Assembly: GCF_019145435.1 (NCBI RefSeq)
Contig: NZ_JAHSTS010000001.1
Span: 124,001-188,000, forward strand
Length of the DNA: 64,000 nt
DNA from: Pseudomonas ekonensis
GTDB lineage: Bacteria > Pseudomonadota > Gammaproteobacteria > Pseudomonadales > Pseudomonadaceae
Reading direction: 5' to 3'
Positions within the stretch are counted from its first letter, which is position 1. Each line of letters begins with the position of its first letter. The notes under the pieces are model-generated. The model was given only the letters and a program-made list of their open reading frames with translations. It was not told where the DNA came from and made no database searches. Below, piece after piece: positions 37,892 through 46,863 of this stretch. The position numbers and the translations under genes are program-made.

Positions 37892-40246
37892 ATGCGCTAT
37901 TTGCTGATGTTGCTGTTCTGCTTGCCCCTCCTGGCGAGCGCCGTCGAGTTCGACGAATTCACCCAGAGCCTCCCCCTGGGCCGATCCCTGCAAGTGTTCG
38001 AAGACCCGAGCGGTCAGGCGACCTTCGCCGAAGTCCGCGCGCAAGACGCTGCCGGCCGCTTCAAGCCGCACGACAAGGCCACGCTCAACGCCGGCTATTC
38101 GCGCTCGGCGTTCTGGCTGAAGATCGACCTGCATTACCGCCCGAGCAATCCGGCGGCGCAGCGCACCTGGCTGCTGGAGCTGGCCTATCCGCCGCTCGAC
38201 CACCTGGACCTCTACCTGCCCGATGCGACGGGCGCCTACCGCCTGGCGCGCCAGACCGGCGATGCCCTGCCGTTCGCCAGCCGCGAGATCCGCCAGAACA
38301 ACTACCTGTTCGACCTGGCCTTCGAGCCGGGCCAGGCGCAGACCGTCTACCTGCGGCTGGCCAGCGAAGGCTCGATCCAGGCGCCGGTGACGCTGTGGTC
38401 GAGCACCGCCTACCTGGAAGACCAGCCGGTGCGCCTGTACGTGCTGGGCATCATCTATGGCGTGCTGCTGGGGATGCTGGTGTACAACCTGTTCATCTAT
38501 CTCAGCGTGCGCGACACCAGTTACCTCTATTACATCTTCTACATCGCCTCGTTCGGCCTGTACCAGCTGTCGGTCAACGGCGCGGCGGTGGAGTACTTCT
38601 GGCCGGACAACCCGTGGTGGGCCAACGCCGCCACGCCGTTCTTCATCGGCTGCGCGGGGCTGTTCGGCAGTCAGTTCGCCCGCAGCTTCCTGCAGACCAA
38701 AGACCACAGCCGCTGGCTCGACCGGCTGCTGATCGCCCTGATCGCGTTCGGCGCGGTGGTGGTGGGCCTGTCGCTGATGACCAGCTACGGGCTGGCGCTG
38801 CGCCTGGCGACGACCCTGGCGCTGACCTTCACCGTGGTGATCTTCGCCGCCGGGATCCTGGCCTGGTGGCGCGGCCTGCGGGTCGCGCGCTATTTCATCA
38901 TCGCGTGGTCGGCGTTCCTGCTCGGCGGGGTCGTCAACACCCTGATGGTGCTGGGCGTGCTGCCGAACGTGTTCCTGACCATGTACGCCAGCCAGATCGG
39001 CTCGGCCATCGAAGTGGCGCTGCTGTCGCTGGCCCTGGCCGACCGCATCAACGCCATGCGCGAGCAGCAGGCCCAGACCTTGCTGGAGGCCGGCCAGAAG
39101 CTGGAAGTGCTTAACCAGCAACTGGCCCACAGCAACAAGCTCAAGGACGAGTTCCTGGCGACCCTGACCCACGAACTGCGCACGCCGATGAACGGTGTGA
39201 TCGGCTCGCTGGAACTGATGCAGACCGTCGAGCTGGATCCGGAGCTGGAGCAATACCAGCAGACCGCCGCCGGCTCCGCCCGGGACATGATGCGCATGGT
39301 CAACGGCATTCTCACCCTCACCGAACTGCAGGCCGGCAAGCTCAAGGCGACGCCGGGCAGCTTCAGCCTGCGGGGGGTGATCGAGGCGTTGCGGGTGCAG
39401 TTCGACGGCAATGCGTCGAGCAAGGCCCTGGATTTCAAGGTCGATGTGTTGCCGACCTTGCCGGATCGCCTGCAGGGCGACAGCGGCAAACTGGCGCAAT
39501 GCCTGGAATGCCTGCTGGACAACGCGATCAAGTTCACCCGGGTCGGCGGGCTGGCCTTGCGGGTCACCGGCAAGCCGTCCCAGGGCAACCGGTTGGCGCT
39601 GTCGTTCGCGGTGATCGACACCGGCATCGGCTTCACCGACCTGGGCGAGGCGACGCTGTACCAGCGGTTCTTCCAGCTCGACGGCTCGATGACCCGGGAG
39701 TACGGCGGCCTGGGCGTCGGCCTGGCGATCTGCCGGCAACTGGTCGAGCTGCTGGGCGGCAAGCTCACCCACCGTTCCGAGCCGGGGCGCGGCAGCCGGT
39801 TCCAGCTGGACGTCGAATTCGAACTGCCGGCGCTCGAGCCTGCCCCCGCGTCGCCGCGCAGCACGGACGGCACACGGGTGCCGCAGGACTGCACCGTTCT
39901 GCTGGTGGACGACAACAGCGTCAATCAACTGGTCATGCGCGGCATGCTGCTCAAGCTCGGCTTTCGCGTGCGCACGGCCGACCATGGCGAGGCGGCGCTC
40001 GAATGCCTGCAAAGCGAAACGTTCGACGCGGTGCTGATCGATTGCCAGTTGCCGCCGTTGAACGGCGCGTCGTTGTGCTGCCGGATCCACGACCTGCCCG
40101 GTTGCGCCCATCTGCCGGTGTTCGTCCTGGCGCTGGGGGCCGAGCGGGAACACTGTGCGGCGGACGCGGTGATCGACTATCTGGGCAAACCGGTGAAATT
40201 CGAAGAGTTGCAGGCGGCGCTGGAGCGTCGGGTGTTGTGTCGCTGA
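37892..40246 (+). CDS. ladS: Hybrid sensor histidine kinase LadS
   Basis: A 784-residue protein. A signal peptide (MRYLLMLLFCLPLLASAVEF) leads to a periplasmic 7TMR-DISMED2 sensor (about residues 30-175), then a seven-helix 7TMR-DISM block (about 180-380), a HisKA domain with ATLTHELRTPMNG (His427), an ATPase domain with DTGIGF and GGLGVGLAIC, and a receiver with VLIDCQLP (Asp717). Architecture and position beside thiD-thiE-hemL match LadS, which in P. aeruginosa feeds the GacS/GacA-RsmY/Z switch to chronic, biofilm lifestyle. Confidence 0.93.
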   Translation: MRYLLMLLFCLPLLASAVEFDEFTQSLPLGRSLQVFEDPSGQATFAEVRAQDAAGRFKPHDKATLNAGYSRSAFWLKIDLHYRPSNPAAQRTWLLELAYPPLDHLDLYLPDATGAYRLARQTGDALPFASREIRQNNYLFDLAFEPGQAQTVYLRLASEGSIQAPVTLWSSTAYLEDQPVRLYVLGIIYGVLLGMLVYNLFIYLSVRDTSYLYYIFYIASFGLYQLSVNGAAVEYFWPDNPWWANAATPFFIGCAGLFGSQFARSFLQTKDHSRWLDRLLIALIAFGAVVVGLSLMTSYGLALRLATTLALTFTVVIFAAGILAWWRGLRVARYFIIAWSAFLLGGVVNTLMVLGVLPNVFLTMYASQIGSAIEVALLSLALADRINAMREQQAQTLLEAGQKLEVLNQQLAHSNKLKDEFLATLTHELRTPMNGVIGSLELMQTVELDPELEQYQQTAAGSARDMMRMVNGILTLTELQAGKLKATPGSFSLRGVIEALRVQFDGNASSKALDFKVDVLPTLPDRLQGDSGKLAQCLECLLDNAIKFTRVGGLALRVTGKPSQGNRLALSFAVIDTGIGFTDLGEATLYQRFFQLDGSMTREYGGLGVGLAICRQLVELLGGKLTHRSEPGRGSRFQLDVEFELPALEPAPASPRSTDGTRVPQDCTVLLVDDNSVNQLVMRGMLLKLGFRVRTADHGEAALECLQSETFDAVLIDCQLPPLNGASLCCRIHDLPGCAHLPVFVLALGAEREHCAADAVIDYLGKPVKFEELQAALERRVLCR

Positions 40247-40342
40247 TAGGGTGAAACCGCCGAGAGTTCGGCGTAAATGACACTTTGTCCGGCCACGGGG
40301 CGGTGCTTAACTGAACGCCTGGCAGACAGGAGGAGCCCCGTC

Positions 40343-41992
40343 ATGAACCTGCATCAGTTCGCCGAAACCCACGAAGTCACCAACCAGCCGCCGTCGCTGG
40401 ACGGCGCCAACCTGTACCGCATCGACCTGCCGCTGCAGGAGTGGTCGCGGCGCTTCGGCGCCGGTTGGGCCGAGTCGCGGATCGATGCCTATGGCGCCCT
40501 GGCCGGCGGGCCGCTGATGGAGGCCGGGTTCCTCGCCAACCAGAACAAACCGGTGTTCGCCAGCCATGACCGCTACGGCCACCGCATCGACCTGGTGGAT
40601 TTCCACCCGGCGTACCACGAGCTGATGCGCACAGCCATCGAGCACGGCCTGACGTCGCTGCCCTGGACTCACCCTCAGGAAGGCGCCCATGTGGCCCGCG
40701 CGTCGATGACCTACCTGCACAGCCAGGCCGAGGCCGGCAGCGGCTGCCCGCTGACCATGACCTTCGCCAGCGTGCCGGCGATGCGCCTGCAGCCGGATTT
40801 GGCCGAGCGCTGGCTGCCGAAGATCCTCGCCACCGAGTACGACCCGCGCAACGTCGGCATGGCCCACAAGGCGGGCGTGACCATCGGCATGGCGATGACC
40901 GAGAAACAGGGCGGCACCGACGTGCGGGCCAACACCACCAAGGCGTTCCCGGTGGGCGCCGGCGGCCCGGGCCAGGCCTATGAGCTGGTGGGGCACAAGT
41001 GGTTCTGTTCGGCGCCGATGTGCGATGCGTTCCTGACCCTGGCGCAGACCGACAAGGGGCTGAGCTGTTTCCTGTTGCCGCGCCACCGCCCGGACGACAC
41101 GCGCAACCAGTTCTATATCCAGCGTCTGAAGAACAAGCTCGGCAACTGCTCCAACGCCTCCAGCGAAGTGGAGTTCCGCGGGGCGCTGGCGTGGATGGTC
41201 GGCGAGGAAGGGCGCGGGGTGCCGACCATCATCGAGATGGTCGCCATGACCCGCTTTGATTGCATGGTCGGCTCCAGTTCGCTGATGCGCCAGGCGCTGA
41301 CCCAAGCCAGCCACCATTGCGCGCACCGCAAGGTGGGCGGCAAGCTGCTCAGCGAGCAGCCGCTGATGCAGAACGTGCTGGCCGACCTGGCGCTGGAAAG
41401 CGAAGCGGCGTTGGCCCTGAGCCTGCGCATGGGCCGGGCGCTGGACCGTCTGGACGACCGCCACGAAGCGCAGTTCGCCCGGCTGGTGACGGCGGTGGGC
41501 AAGTACTGGATCTGCAAGCGCGCCCCGGCCATGATCAACGAAGCCGCCGAGTGCATGGGCGGTGCCGGCTACGTCGAGGACAGCATCCTGCCGCGCCTGT
41601 ACCGCGAAGCGCCGGTCAACTCGACCTGGGAAGGTTCCGGCAACGTGCAGTGCCTGGACGTGCTGCGCGCCCTGTCGAAAGAGCCGGGCGTGCTCGACGG
41701 GCTGTTCCATGAACTGGGCGACGGCCACGGCGACCCGCGCCTGGCCGCGCACATCCAGCGGTTGCAGGCGGCGTTCAAGGACACCGGCGACATCCAGTAC
41801 CGCGCGCGGCAACTGACCGAAGACATCGCCCTCGGCCTGCAGGCGAAACTGTTGCTGGAGGCCGGGAATGCGGCGGTCAGCGACGCGTTCATCGCCAGCC
41901 GCCTCGATGGCGCAGGCCGGGTCTACGGCGCATTGCCCCGTGGCGTGGACGTGGCCGCCATCGTCGCCCGCTCGACGCCGCAGGGCTTCTGA
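40343..41992 (+). CDS. AidB-like acyl-CoA dehydrogenase
   Basis: A 549-residue flavoprotein closely patterned on E. coli AidB: THEVTNQPPSLDGANLY, GMAMTEKQGGTDVRANTT, GHKWFCSAPMCDAFL, MTRFDCMVGSSSLMRQAL, AECMGGAGYVEDSILPRLYR and NSTWEGSGNVQCLDVLR. AidB is an FAD protein with isovaleryl-CoA dehydrogenase activity and DNA affinity, induced by alkylation; no ada gene is nearby here. GGAGG lies before the ATG at 40343. It is 96 bases downstream of ladS. Confidence 0.9.
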   Translation: MNLHQFAETHEVTNQPPSLDGANLYRIDLPLQEWSRRFGAGWAESRIDAYGALAGGPLMEAGFLANQNKPVFASHDRYGHRIDLVDFHPAYHELMRTAIEHGLTSLPWTHPQEGAHVARASMTYLHSQAEAGSGCPLTMTFASVPAMRLQPDLAERWLPKILATEYDPRNVGMAHKAGVTIGMAMTEKQGGTDVRANTTKAFPVGAGGPGQAYELVGHKWFCSAPMCDAFLTLAQTDKGLSCFLLPRHRPDDTRNQFYIQRLKNKLGNCSNASSEVEFRGALAWMVGEEGRGVPTIIEMVAMTRFDCMVGSSSLMRQALTQASHHCAHRKVGGKLLSEQPLMQNVLADLALESEAALALSLRMGRALDRLDDRHEAQFARLVTAVGKYWICKRAPAMINEAAECMGGAGYVEDSILPRLYREAPVNSTWEGSGNVQCLDVLRALSKEPGVLDGLFHELGDGHGDPRLAAHIQRLQAAFKDTGDIQYRARQLTEDIALGLQAKLLLEAGNAAVSDAFIASRLDGAGRVYGALPRGVDVAAIVARSTPQGF

Positions 41993-42017
41993 CCGCTATC
42001 CTCCATGCACTGCGAAT

Positions 42018-42112
42018 CCTGTGGCAGCGGGCTTGCCGGCGAAGGCGTCAGCACGATCGGCAGAGGTCGTGAACGTTTCGGCCTCTTCACGGGCAAGCCT
42101 GCTCCCACGGTG
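42018..42112. repeat. Diverged REP pair upstream of amn
   Basis: CCTGTGGCAGCGGGCTTGCC at 42018 and an inverted partner CGGGCAAGCCTGCTCCCACG ending about 42110 lie in the gap between the acyl-CoA dehydrogenase gene and amn. Both differ from the consensus at a few positions. Confidence 0.75.
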
Positions 42113-42219
42113 ATCTCCTTTGTTTCGAGGATTGAGGTATAGCCACAACGCCACTGTTTCCGTGACGCCGCGTTGCAGGCAAGATGAAGGCCTGCAAGAC
42201 AGAACACAGGAAGCTGACC

Positions 42220-43683
42220 GTGACCGAAGCGTTTATTGTCGTTCAAACCGCCGAACAGGCCGTGGATCTCTTGGCCGAGCTGCACGAGCGGGCCACCACG
42301 GCGCTGAGCACGGCGCTCAAGCGTTACCTCAAGGACCGCGCCGAACCGGACGCCGCACAGCGCGCCCTGTTCCGCTACCCCGAACTGCGCCTGACCTACC
42401 ACTGCCAGGGCGAAGTCCCGCAGACCACCCGCGCCTACGCCAAGGTGCAGCTGCCGGGCACCTACAGCGTCACCGTCACCCATCCCAAGGCGTTCCGCAA
42501 ATACCTGCTGGAGCAGTTGACGCCGCTGATGCACGACTTCACCGTCACCGTTGAAGTGGGTGTCAGCGAGCAGAACATCCCGTACCCGTACGTGGTCGAG
42601 CAGGGCGATGAGCTGGCCGGTTCCGGCGTCACCGCCGCCGTGCTGGCGCGGGTGTTCCCGAGCACCGACCTGTCCGCCGCCACCGACGGCATCGCCGACG
42701 GCCTCTACGACTGGGAAAACACCGACCCTCTGCCGCTGGCGCTGTTCGACGCCGCGCGGGTGGACTTCTCCCTGCGCCGGCTGGTGCACTACACCGGCAG
42801 CGACTGGCGCCACGTGCAGCCGTGGATCCTGCTGACCAACTACCACCGCTATGTCGACCAGTTCATCGTCCACGGCCTTGAGCAATTGCGCCGCGACCCG
42901 CGCTTCGTGCGCATGGTGCTGCCGGGCAACGTGATCATCGAGAAGGGCATGGATCACGGCGAGGCCTCGGCCATCGCCGCCGGCGTGGTGTGGCACCGCT
43001 ACCAGATGCCGGCCTACCACCTGATCGCCAGCGACGGCCACGGCGTGACCCTGGTGAACATCGGCGTCGGCCCGTCCAACGCCAAGAACATCACCGACCA
43101 CCTGGCGGTGCTGCGTCCGCACTGCTGGCTGATGATCGGCCACTGCGGCGGGCTGCGTCAGTCGCAGACCATCGGCGACTACGTGCTGGCCCACGCCTAC
43201 ATGCGCCGCGACGGGATCCTCGACCGGGTGGTGCCGCCGAACATTCCGATTCCGGCCCTGGCCGAAGTGCAGCTGGCGTTGCAGCAGGCGGCGGCCAACG
43301 TCACCGGCGACAAGGGCGACGACCTCAAGAAACGCCTGCGCACCGGCACCGTGCTGACCTACGACGACCGTAACTGGGAGCTGCGCTGGGCCCAGGAGCG
43401 TCCGCTGATCAACCTGTCCCGCGCTGTGGCGGTGGACATGGAAAGCGGTACCATCGCCGCGCAAGGCTATCGCCTGCGGGTGCCGTACGGCACGCTGCTG
43501 TGCGTGTCGGACAAGCCGCTGCACAGCGAGATCAAGCTGCCCGGTTCGGCCAACGCCTTCTATGAGCGTGCGGTCAGCCAGCACCTGAAGATCGGCATCG
43601 AGGCGGTGGACCTGCTGCGCACCGAACTCAACTCGCTGCACTCGCGCAAGCTGCGCAGCTTCGACGAACCGCCGTTCCGCTGA
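42220..43683 (+). CDS. amn: AMP nucleosidase
   Basis: A purine nucleosidase of about 487 residues with an N-terminal regulatory domain and a C-terminal nucleoside phosphorylase fold: NIGVGPSNAKNITDHLAVL, GHCGGLRQSQTIGDYVLAH, AVDMESGTIAAQG and LLCVSDKPLHSEIK. It splits AMP into adenine and ribose 5-phosphate. GTG at 42220 has AGGAAG six bases ahead; an in-frame ATG at 42184 (499 residues) is an alternative start. It lies after an REP pair. Confidence 0.94.
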   Translation: MTEAFIVVQTAEQAVDLLAELHERATTALSTALKRYLKDRAEPDAAQRALFRYPELRLTYHCQGEVPQTTRAYAKVQLPGTYSVTVTHPKAFRKYLLEQLTPLMHDFTVTVEVGVSEQNIPYPYVVEQGDELAGSGVTAAVLARVFPSTDLSAATDGIADGLYDWENTDPLPLALFDAARVDFSLRRLVHYTGSDWRHVQPWILLTNYHRYVDQFIVHGLEQLRRDPRFVRMVLPGNVIIEKGMDHGEASAIAAGVVWHRYQMPAYHLIASDGHGVTLVNIGVGPSNAKNITDHLAVLRPHCWLMIGHCGGLRQSQTIGDYVLAHAYMRRDGILDRVVPPNIPIPALAEVQLALQQAAANVTGDKGDDLKKRLRTGTVLTYDDRNWELRWAQERPLINLSRAVAVDMESGTIAAQGYRLRVPYGTLLCVSDKPLHSEIKLPGSANAFYERAVSQHLKIGIEAVDLLRTELNSLHSRKLRSFDEPPFR

Positions 43684-43755
43684 CGGTTTGCCGTGGCCAT
43701 TTGGCGGTCGGGGCACTAGCATGGTCGGCCCTGACCGTCAGATGTTGTTTTGCCC

Positions 43756-44391
43756 ATGTCCCGTCCCCAACGCCCCGTTTCCCGCCGCCCCGGCGCGAAG
43801 CCATCCCCGACAGCCCCTCGCCGCGTCGCCAAGGCGCCGCCGGCCGAGCCGAAGCTGATCCTGTTCAACAAACCGTTCGATGTGCTGACGCAGTTCAGCG
43901 ACGGCGAAGGGCGGGCGACGCTCAAGGACTATATCGACGTGCCCGGCATCTACCCGGCCGGACGCCTGGACCGCGACAGCGAAGGCCTGTTGCTGCTGAC
44001 CAACGACGGCCAGTTGCAGGCGCGCATCGCAGACCCCAGGCACAAGCTGGCCAAGACCTATTGGGTGCAGGTGGAGGGCGAGCCGAGCGCGGAGCAGTTG
44101 CAGCGCCTGCGTGACGGCGTCGAGCTCAACGACGGCATGACCTTGCCCGCCGAAGCGCGGCAATTGGACGAGCCGCCGCTGTGGCCGCGCAACCCGCCGG
44201 TGCGCTTTCGCAAGAGCGTGCCCACGAGCTGGCTGGAACTGGTGATCCGCGAGGGCCGCAACCGTCAGGTGCGGCGGATGACGGCGGCGGTGGGGTTGCC
44301 GACCTTGCGGCTGGTGCGGGTCAGGATCGGCGGATGGACGCTCGACGGCCTCGATCAGGGCCAGTGGAAGGAAGTGCCGGCGCGTTTATAG
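43756..44391 (+). CDS. rluE: 23S rRNA pseudouridine synthase, RluE type
   Basis: A 211-residue RsuA/RluE-family synthase. A basic, Pro/Arg-rich N-terminal tail of about 30 residues precedes [14 protein letters not shown], the catalytic [28 protein letters not shown] and [28 protein letters not shown] blocks. RluE makes pseudouridine 2457 in 23S rRNA; no S4 domain is present, in line with RluE. Its TAG overlaps the stop of the convergent gene in the six bases TTATAG. Confidence 0.9.
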   Translation: MSRPQRPVSRRPGAKPSPTAPRRVAKAPPAEPKLILFNKPFDVLTQFSDGEGRATLKDYIDVPGIYPAGRLDRDSEGLLLLTNDGQLQARIADPRHKLAKTYWVQVEGEPSAEQLQRLRDGVELNDGMTLPAEARQLDEPPLWPRNPPVRFRKSVPTSWLELVIREGRNRQVRRMTAAVGLPTLRLVRVRIGGWTLDGLDQGQWKEVPARL

Positions 44392-44595
44392 GGCGCCGGA
44401 CTCGATCAGGCCGATCACCACGCTTTTGATGATGAACGCGGCCACGCCCAGGCCCAGCACGAAGAACAGGATGAACGAGCCGAAACGCCCGGCCTTGGAT
44501 TTCTTCGCCAGGTCCCAGACGATGAAGCCCATGAAAATGATCAGGATGCTGACCAGGCCAGTCATCATCCACTCTTCGAACAGTGCTGGATCCAT
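44386..44595 (-). CDS. DUF2788 small membrane protein
   Basis: A 69-residue protein with two predicted membrane helices (about residues 10-30, [20 protein letters not shown], and 40-62, [20 protein letters not shown]). The sequence matches the DUF2788 family of small inner-membrane proteins, whose function is unknown. Its stop codon overlaps that of the convergent rluE gene. Confidence 0.83.
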   Translation of the reverse strand: MDPALFEEWMMTGLVSILIIFMGFIVWDLAKKSKAGRFGSFILFFVLGLGVAAFIIKSVVIGLIESGAL

Positions 44596-44752
44596 CGGAC
44601 ATCTCCGGCGCGTGCGGCTTGAAAGGGCGGCGGGGAGTATACGCCAAGGGCGGCGGCGCGGGGATCGGCCTGCGGCGGTGTGCCGCAGTCATCCGTCGCC
44701 TGCACCGGCGGTGTCCGGTGCACCGCCATCGCCAAACGCTGTGCACCGCAAC

Positions 44753-44785
44753 CCCTGCAGGAGCTTGCCTGCAAGCGATGAGGCC
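44753..44785. repeat. REP-like element (GTAGGAGCTTGCC type)
   Basis: CCTGCAGGAGCTTGCCTGCA continues into AGCGATGAGGCCGG, a variant REP with a short hairpin. It lies between the Lrp-type regulator stop and the DUF2788 start. Confidence 0.55.
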
Positions 44786-44826
44786 GGCATTGCCGACATC
44801 CTGGTGACTGATCTGTTAAGGGGCGA

Positions 44827-45306
44827 TCAACTGCGCAGGTGGGTCAACGGCAATTCGGTGCTGTTGAGGACCTGGTTGAGCACGAAGCTGGAGCGCACGC
44901 TGGTCACTCCTTCGATCCGGGTCAGGTGGCCCAGCAGCAGTTTCTGGTAGTGGTCCATGTCCGGCACCACCACCTTCAACTGATAGTCGGCGTCCACTCC
45001 GGTCACCAGGCTGCATTCGAGCACCTGCGGCAGGGTGCGGATCGCCGCCTCGAAGTTCTCGAAACGCTCCGGCGTGTGCCGGTCCATGCCGATCAGCACA
45101 TAGGCGGTCAGGCTCAGGCCGAGCATCTTGCGGTCGAGCAGGGCGACCTGGCGCGAGATGTAGCCGTCGTCCTCCAGTTGCTTGACCCGGCGCGAACAGG
45201 GCGAGGGCGACAGACCGATGCGTTCGGCCAGCTCCTGGTTGGAGATGCGGGCGTCGCGCTGCAACTCCGCCAAAATGCTCAGGTCGTAACGGTCGAGTTT
45301 GCTCAT
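44827..45306 (-). CDS. Lrp/AsnC family transcriptional regulator
   Basis: A 159-residue regulator: an N-terminal winged helix-turn-helix (LDRYDLSILAELQRDARISN, then ELAERIGLSPSPCSRRVKQL) and a C-terminal RAM/AsnC ligand-binding domain with VVVPDMDHYQ and RSSFVLNQVL. Members sense amino acids and often control a divergent gene. Here no conventional coding gene lies divergent for 448 bases; the gap holds a probable small RNA. ATG at 45306 is used; a TTG three bases earlier is less likely. Confidence 0.9.
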   Translation of the reverse strand: MSKLDRYDLSILAELQRDARISNQELAERIGLSPSPCSRRVKQLEDDGYISRQVALLDRKMLGLSLTAYVLIGMDRHTPERFENFEAAIRTLPQVLECSLVTGVDADYQLKVVVPDMDHYQKLLLGHLTRIEGVTSVRSSFVLNQVLNSTELPLTHLRS

Positions 45307-45429
45307 CAATCTGTCCTTTGTCCTGTCTATTGCGGCGGATTATCTATCCAGGGTTAAAAATTGCGCAAGTGGTGTTTATTTGAGCAATCTTCGCAATCAT
45401 CTGTCGCGGCGTCCGGCCTATCCTTATCA

Positions 45430-45622
45430 CCAGAATCACTGCTCGGTAACACAGTCCACTGCGGCCGCCCAATCAGGCCTGCCGCGGCCGCCGCCCCCAC
45501 CGGGGACGTGCCGGCCCCCGAGCTGCACCCTGTCCAGAAGACGGGTGAGGTGAGCCGACGCCACAAGCGTCGAGCCAGGACGAAGTTCTCTGAAGGGGAG
45601 GCCGACGGGGCTCCCCTTTTTC
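45430..45622 (+). ncRNA. Candidate structured small RNA ending in a strong terminator
   Basis: The 448-base gap between the Lrp-type regulator and the DUF6515 gene has no convincing ORF but ends, 130 bases before the next gene, in a textbook terminator. Upstream are GC-rich pairing segments such as CGACGCCACAAGCGTCG. An AT-rich stretch with TTGAGC and TATCCT (about 45376-45425) could be its promoter. The 5' end is a guess. It could also be a leader or attenuator of the DUF6515 gene. Confidence 0.4.
45593..45622 (+). terminator. Intrinsic terminator in the gap after the Lrp-type regulator
   Basis: AAGGGGAG pairs with CTCCCCTT, extended by CC/GG in the loop, and runs straight into TTTTT. No protein gene precedes it on this strand for more than 1,200 bases, so it must end a non-coding transcript or a leader. 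Confidence 0.8.
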
Positions 45623-45754
45623 TTGCCTGCGATTTGCCTGCCTTTGCCCGTGCGCGGCTCAATAAATAAATGCCGTGACTGATAACCTGTAGCAGAACCC
45701 GGTGTGTCGATTCCCGGTCTTAGCTACAAGCCCTAACCCGCAGTGAGGAAAAGC

Positions 45755-46822
45755 ATGAAGTCGCGCATCTGGCGTCTGGCCGGTGTTGGTGTGTTGTGTG
45801 TGAGTGTCACTGCGCAAGCGCTTGCCGATGAGTCCGATAACCACGGCCCCAATGGCGGCGGACGTGGGCCGGAGCATCAAGGCAACGGTCAGGGCCATGG
45901 CGGCAACAACCAGCCGCGCCCGCAGAACAACGAGATCATCCGTGGCGACAACAGCCGCCAGTTCGAGCGCAACGGCCAGCAGCCCGGCAATGGCCAGTGG
46001 CAGAACAACGGCCAGCAGCACGGCAACGGCCAGTGGCAGGGCCACGACCAGGACCGCAACCGCGAGCGCCCGGCCTACAACCCCAACCCGGTGCGTCAGC
46101 CGCCGCCACCGCCGCAGTTGCCGGCCAACAGCCTGCCGATCCAGCCGCGGCCCGACACCGTGCGCCAGACCCAGGAACCGCGCCCCGGCTACTACCGCGA
46201 CGAGCGTCCGCAGAACGGCGGGTACCACCAGGCCTGGCAGACCGGCAACCGGCCCGACGACCACCGCTGGCCTGGCCGTCCGGATGGCCGCGGCAACGGC
46301 TGGGGGCCCGGCCCGCAGTACCGGCCGGGGCATGTGATCGACCGCTTCCCGGACCGGGACTTCCGCGTGCCGTACCGCGGCCAGGACTATTTCTATTCCG
46401 GCGGCTACTGGTATCGCCCGCAGGGCCCGCGCTACATCGTGGTCCAGCCGCCCCGCGGGATCCGCATCCAGTACCTGCCCGACTACGCCCGCGAAGTGTG
46501 GATCGGCGGCGCGCTGCTGTTCCTCGCCGCCGGCTCCTATTACGCCTACCAGGAGGCGACGCAGGACTACATGGTGGTGGAGCCGCCGGTGCAGCCGTCG
46601 CAACCGTCCGGCAACGGCTATGACGTGGAGGCCTATCCGGCCAACGGCCAGTCGCCGGAGCAAGTCCAGCGCGACGGTTACGAGTGCTATCAGTACGCGG
46701 TGCAGCAAAGCGGTTTCGACCCGCGCACCGCGACCTACCAGCCGGCGCCCGAAGTGGTGCAGGCCTACCGCCAGGCCCAGGGCAATTGCCTGAGCAGCCG
46801 CGGGTATCAGGTTCGGTATTGA
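45755..46822 (+). CDS. Secreted DUF6515-type protein with Gln/Asn/Gly-rich region
   Basis: A 355-residue protein with a signal peptide (about 25 residues, ending AQALA). Residues 27-110 are low complexity, rich in Gly, Asn, Gln and His, with an internal duplication NGQQPGNGQW / NGQQHGNGQW. A Pro/Arg-rich stretch follows, then a conserved part with YRGQDYFYSGGYWYRP, a hydrophobic segment IGGALLFLAAGSYY, and a C-terminal DGYECYQYAVQQSGFDP motif. Family members are of unknown function. GAGGAAA precedes the ATG. Confidence 0.78.
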   Translation: MKSRIWRLAGVGVLCVSVTAQALADESDNHGPNGGGRGPEHQGNGQGHGGNNQPRPQNNEIIRGDNSRQFERNGQQPGNGQWQNNGQQHGNGQWQGHDQDRNRERPAYNPNPVRQPPPPPQLPANSLPIQPRPDTVRQTQEPRPGYYRDERPQNGGYHQAWQTGNRPDDHRWPGRPDGRGNGWGPGPQYRPGHVIDRFPDRDFRVPYRGQDYFYSGGYWYRPQGPRYIVVQPPRGIRIQYLPDYAREVWIGGALLFLAAGSYYAYQEATQDYMVVEPPVQPSQPSGNGYDVEAYPANGQSPEQVQRDGYECYQYAVQQSGFDPRTATYQPAPEVVQAYRQAQGNCLSSRGYQVRY

Positions 46823-46863
46823 TTTGAGCGGCAAGCTTTCAGCCGCAAGCCGCAAGCTTTGAG

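Noticed and set aside
45361..45669. A 102-codon frame in the gap after the Lrp-type regulator, on each strand.
   Set aside because: No ribosome binding site, no family, and the frame runs across a strong terminator; a non-coding transcript fits better.
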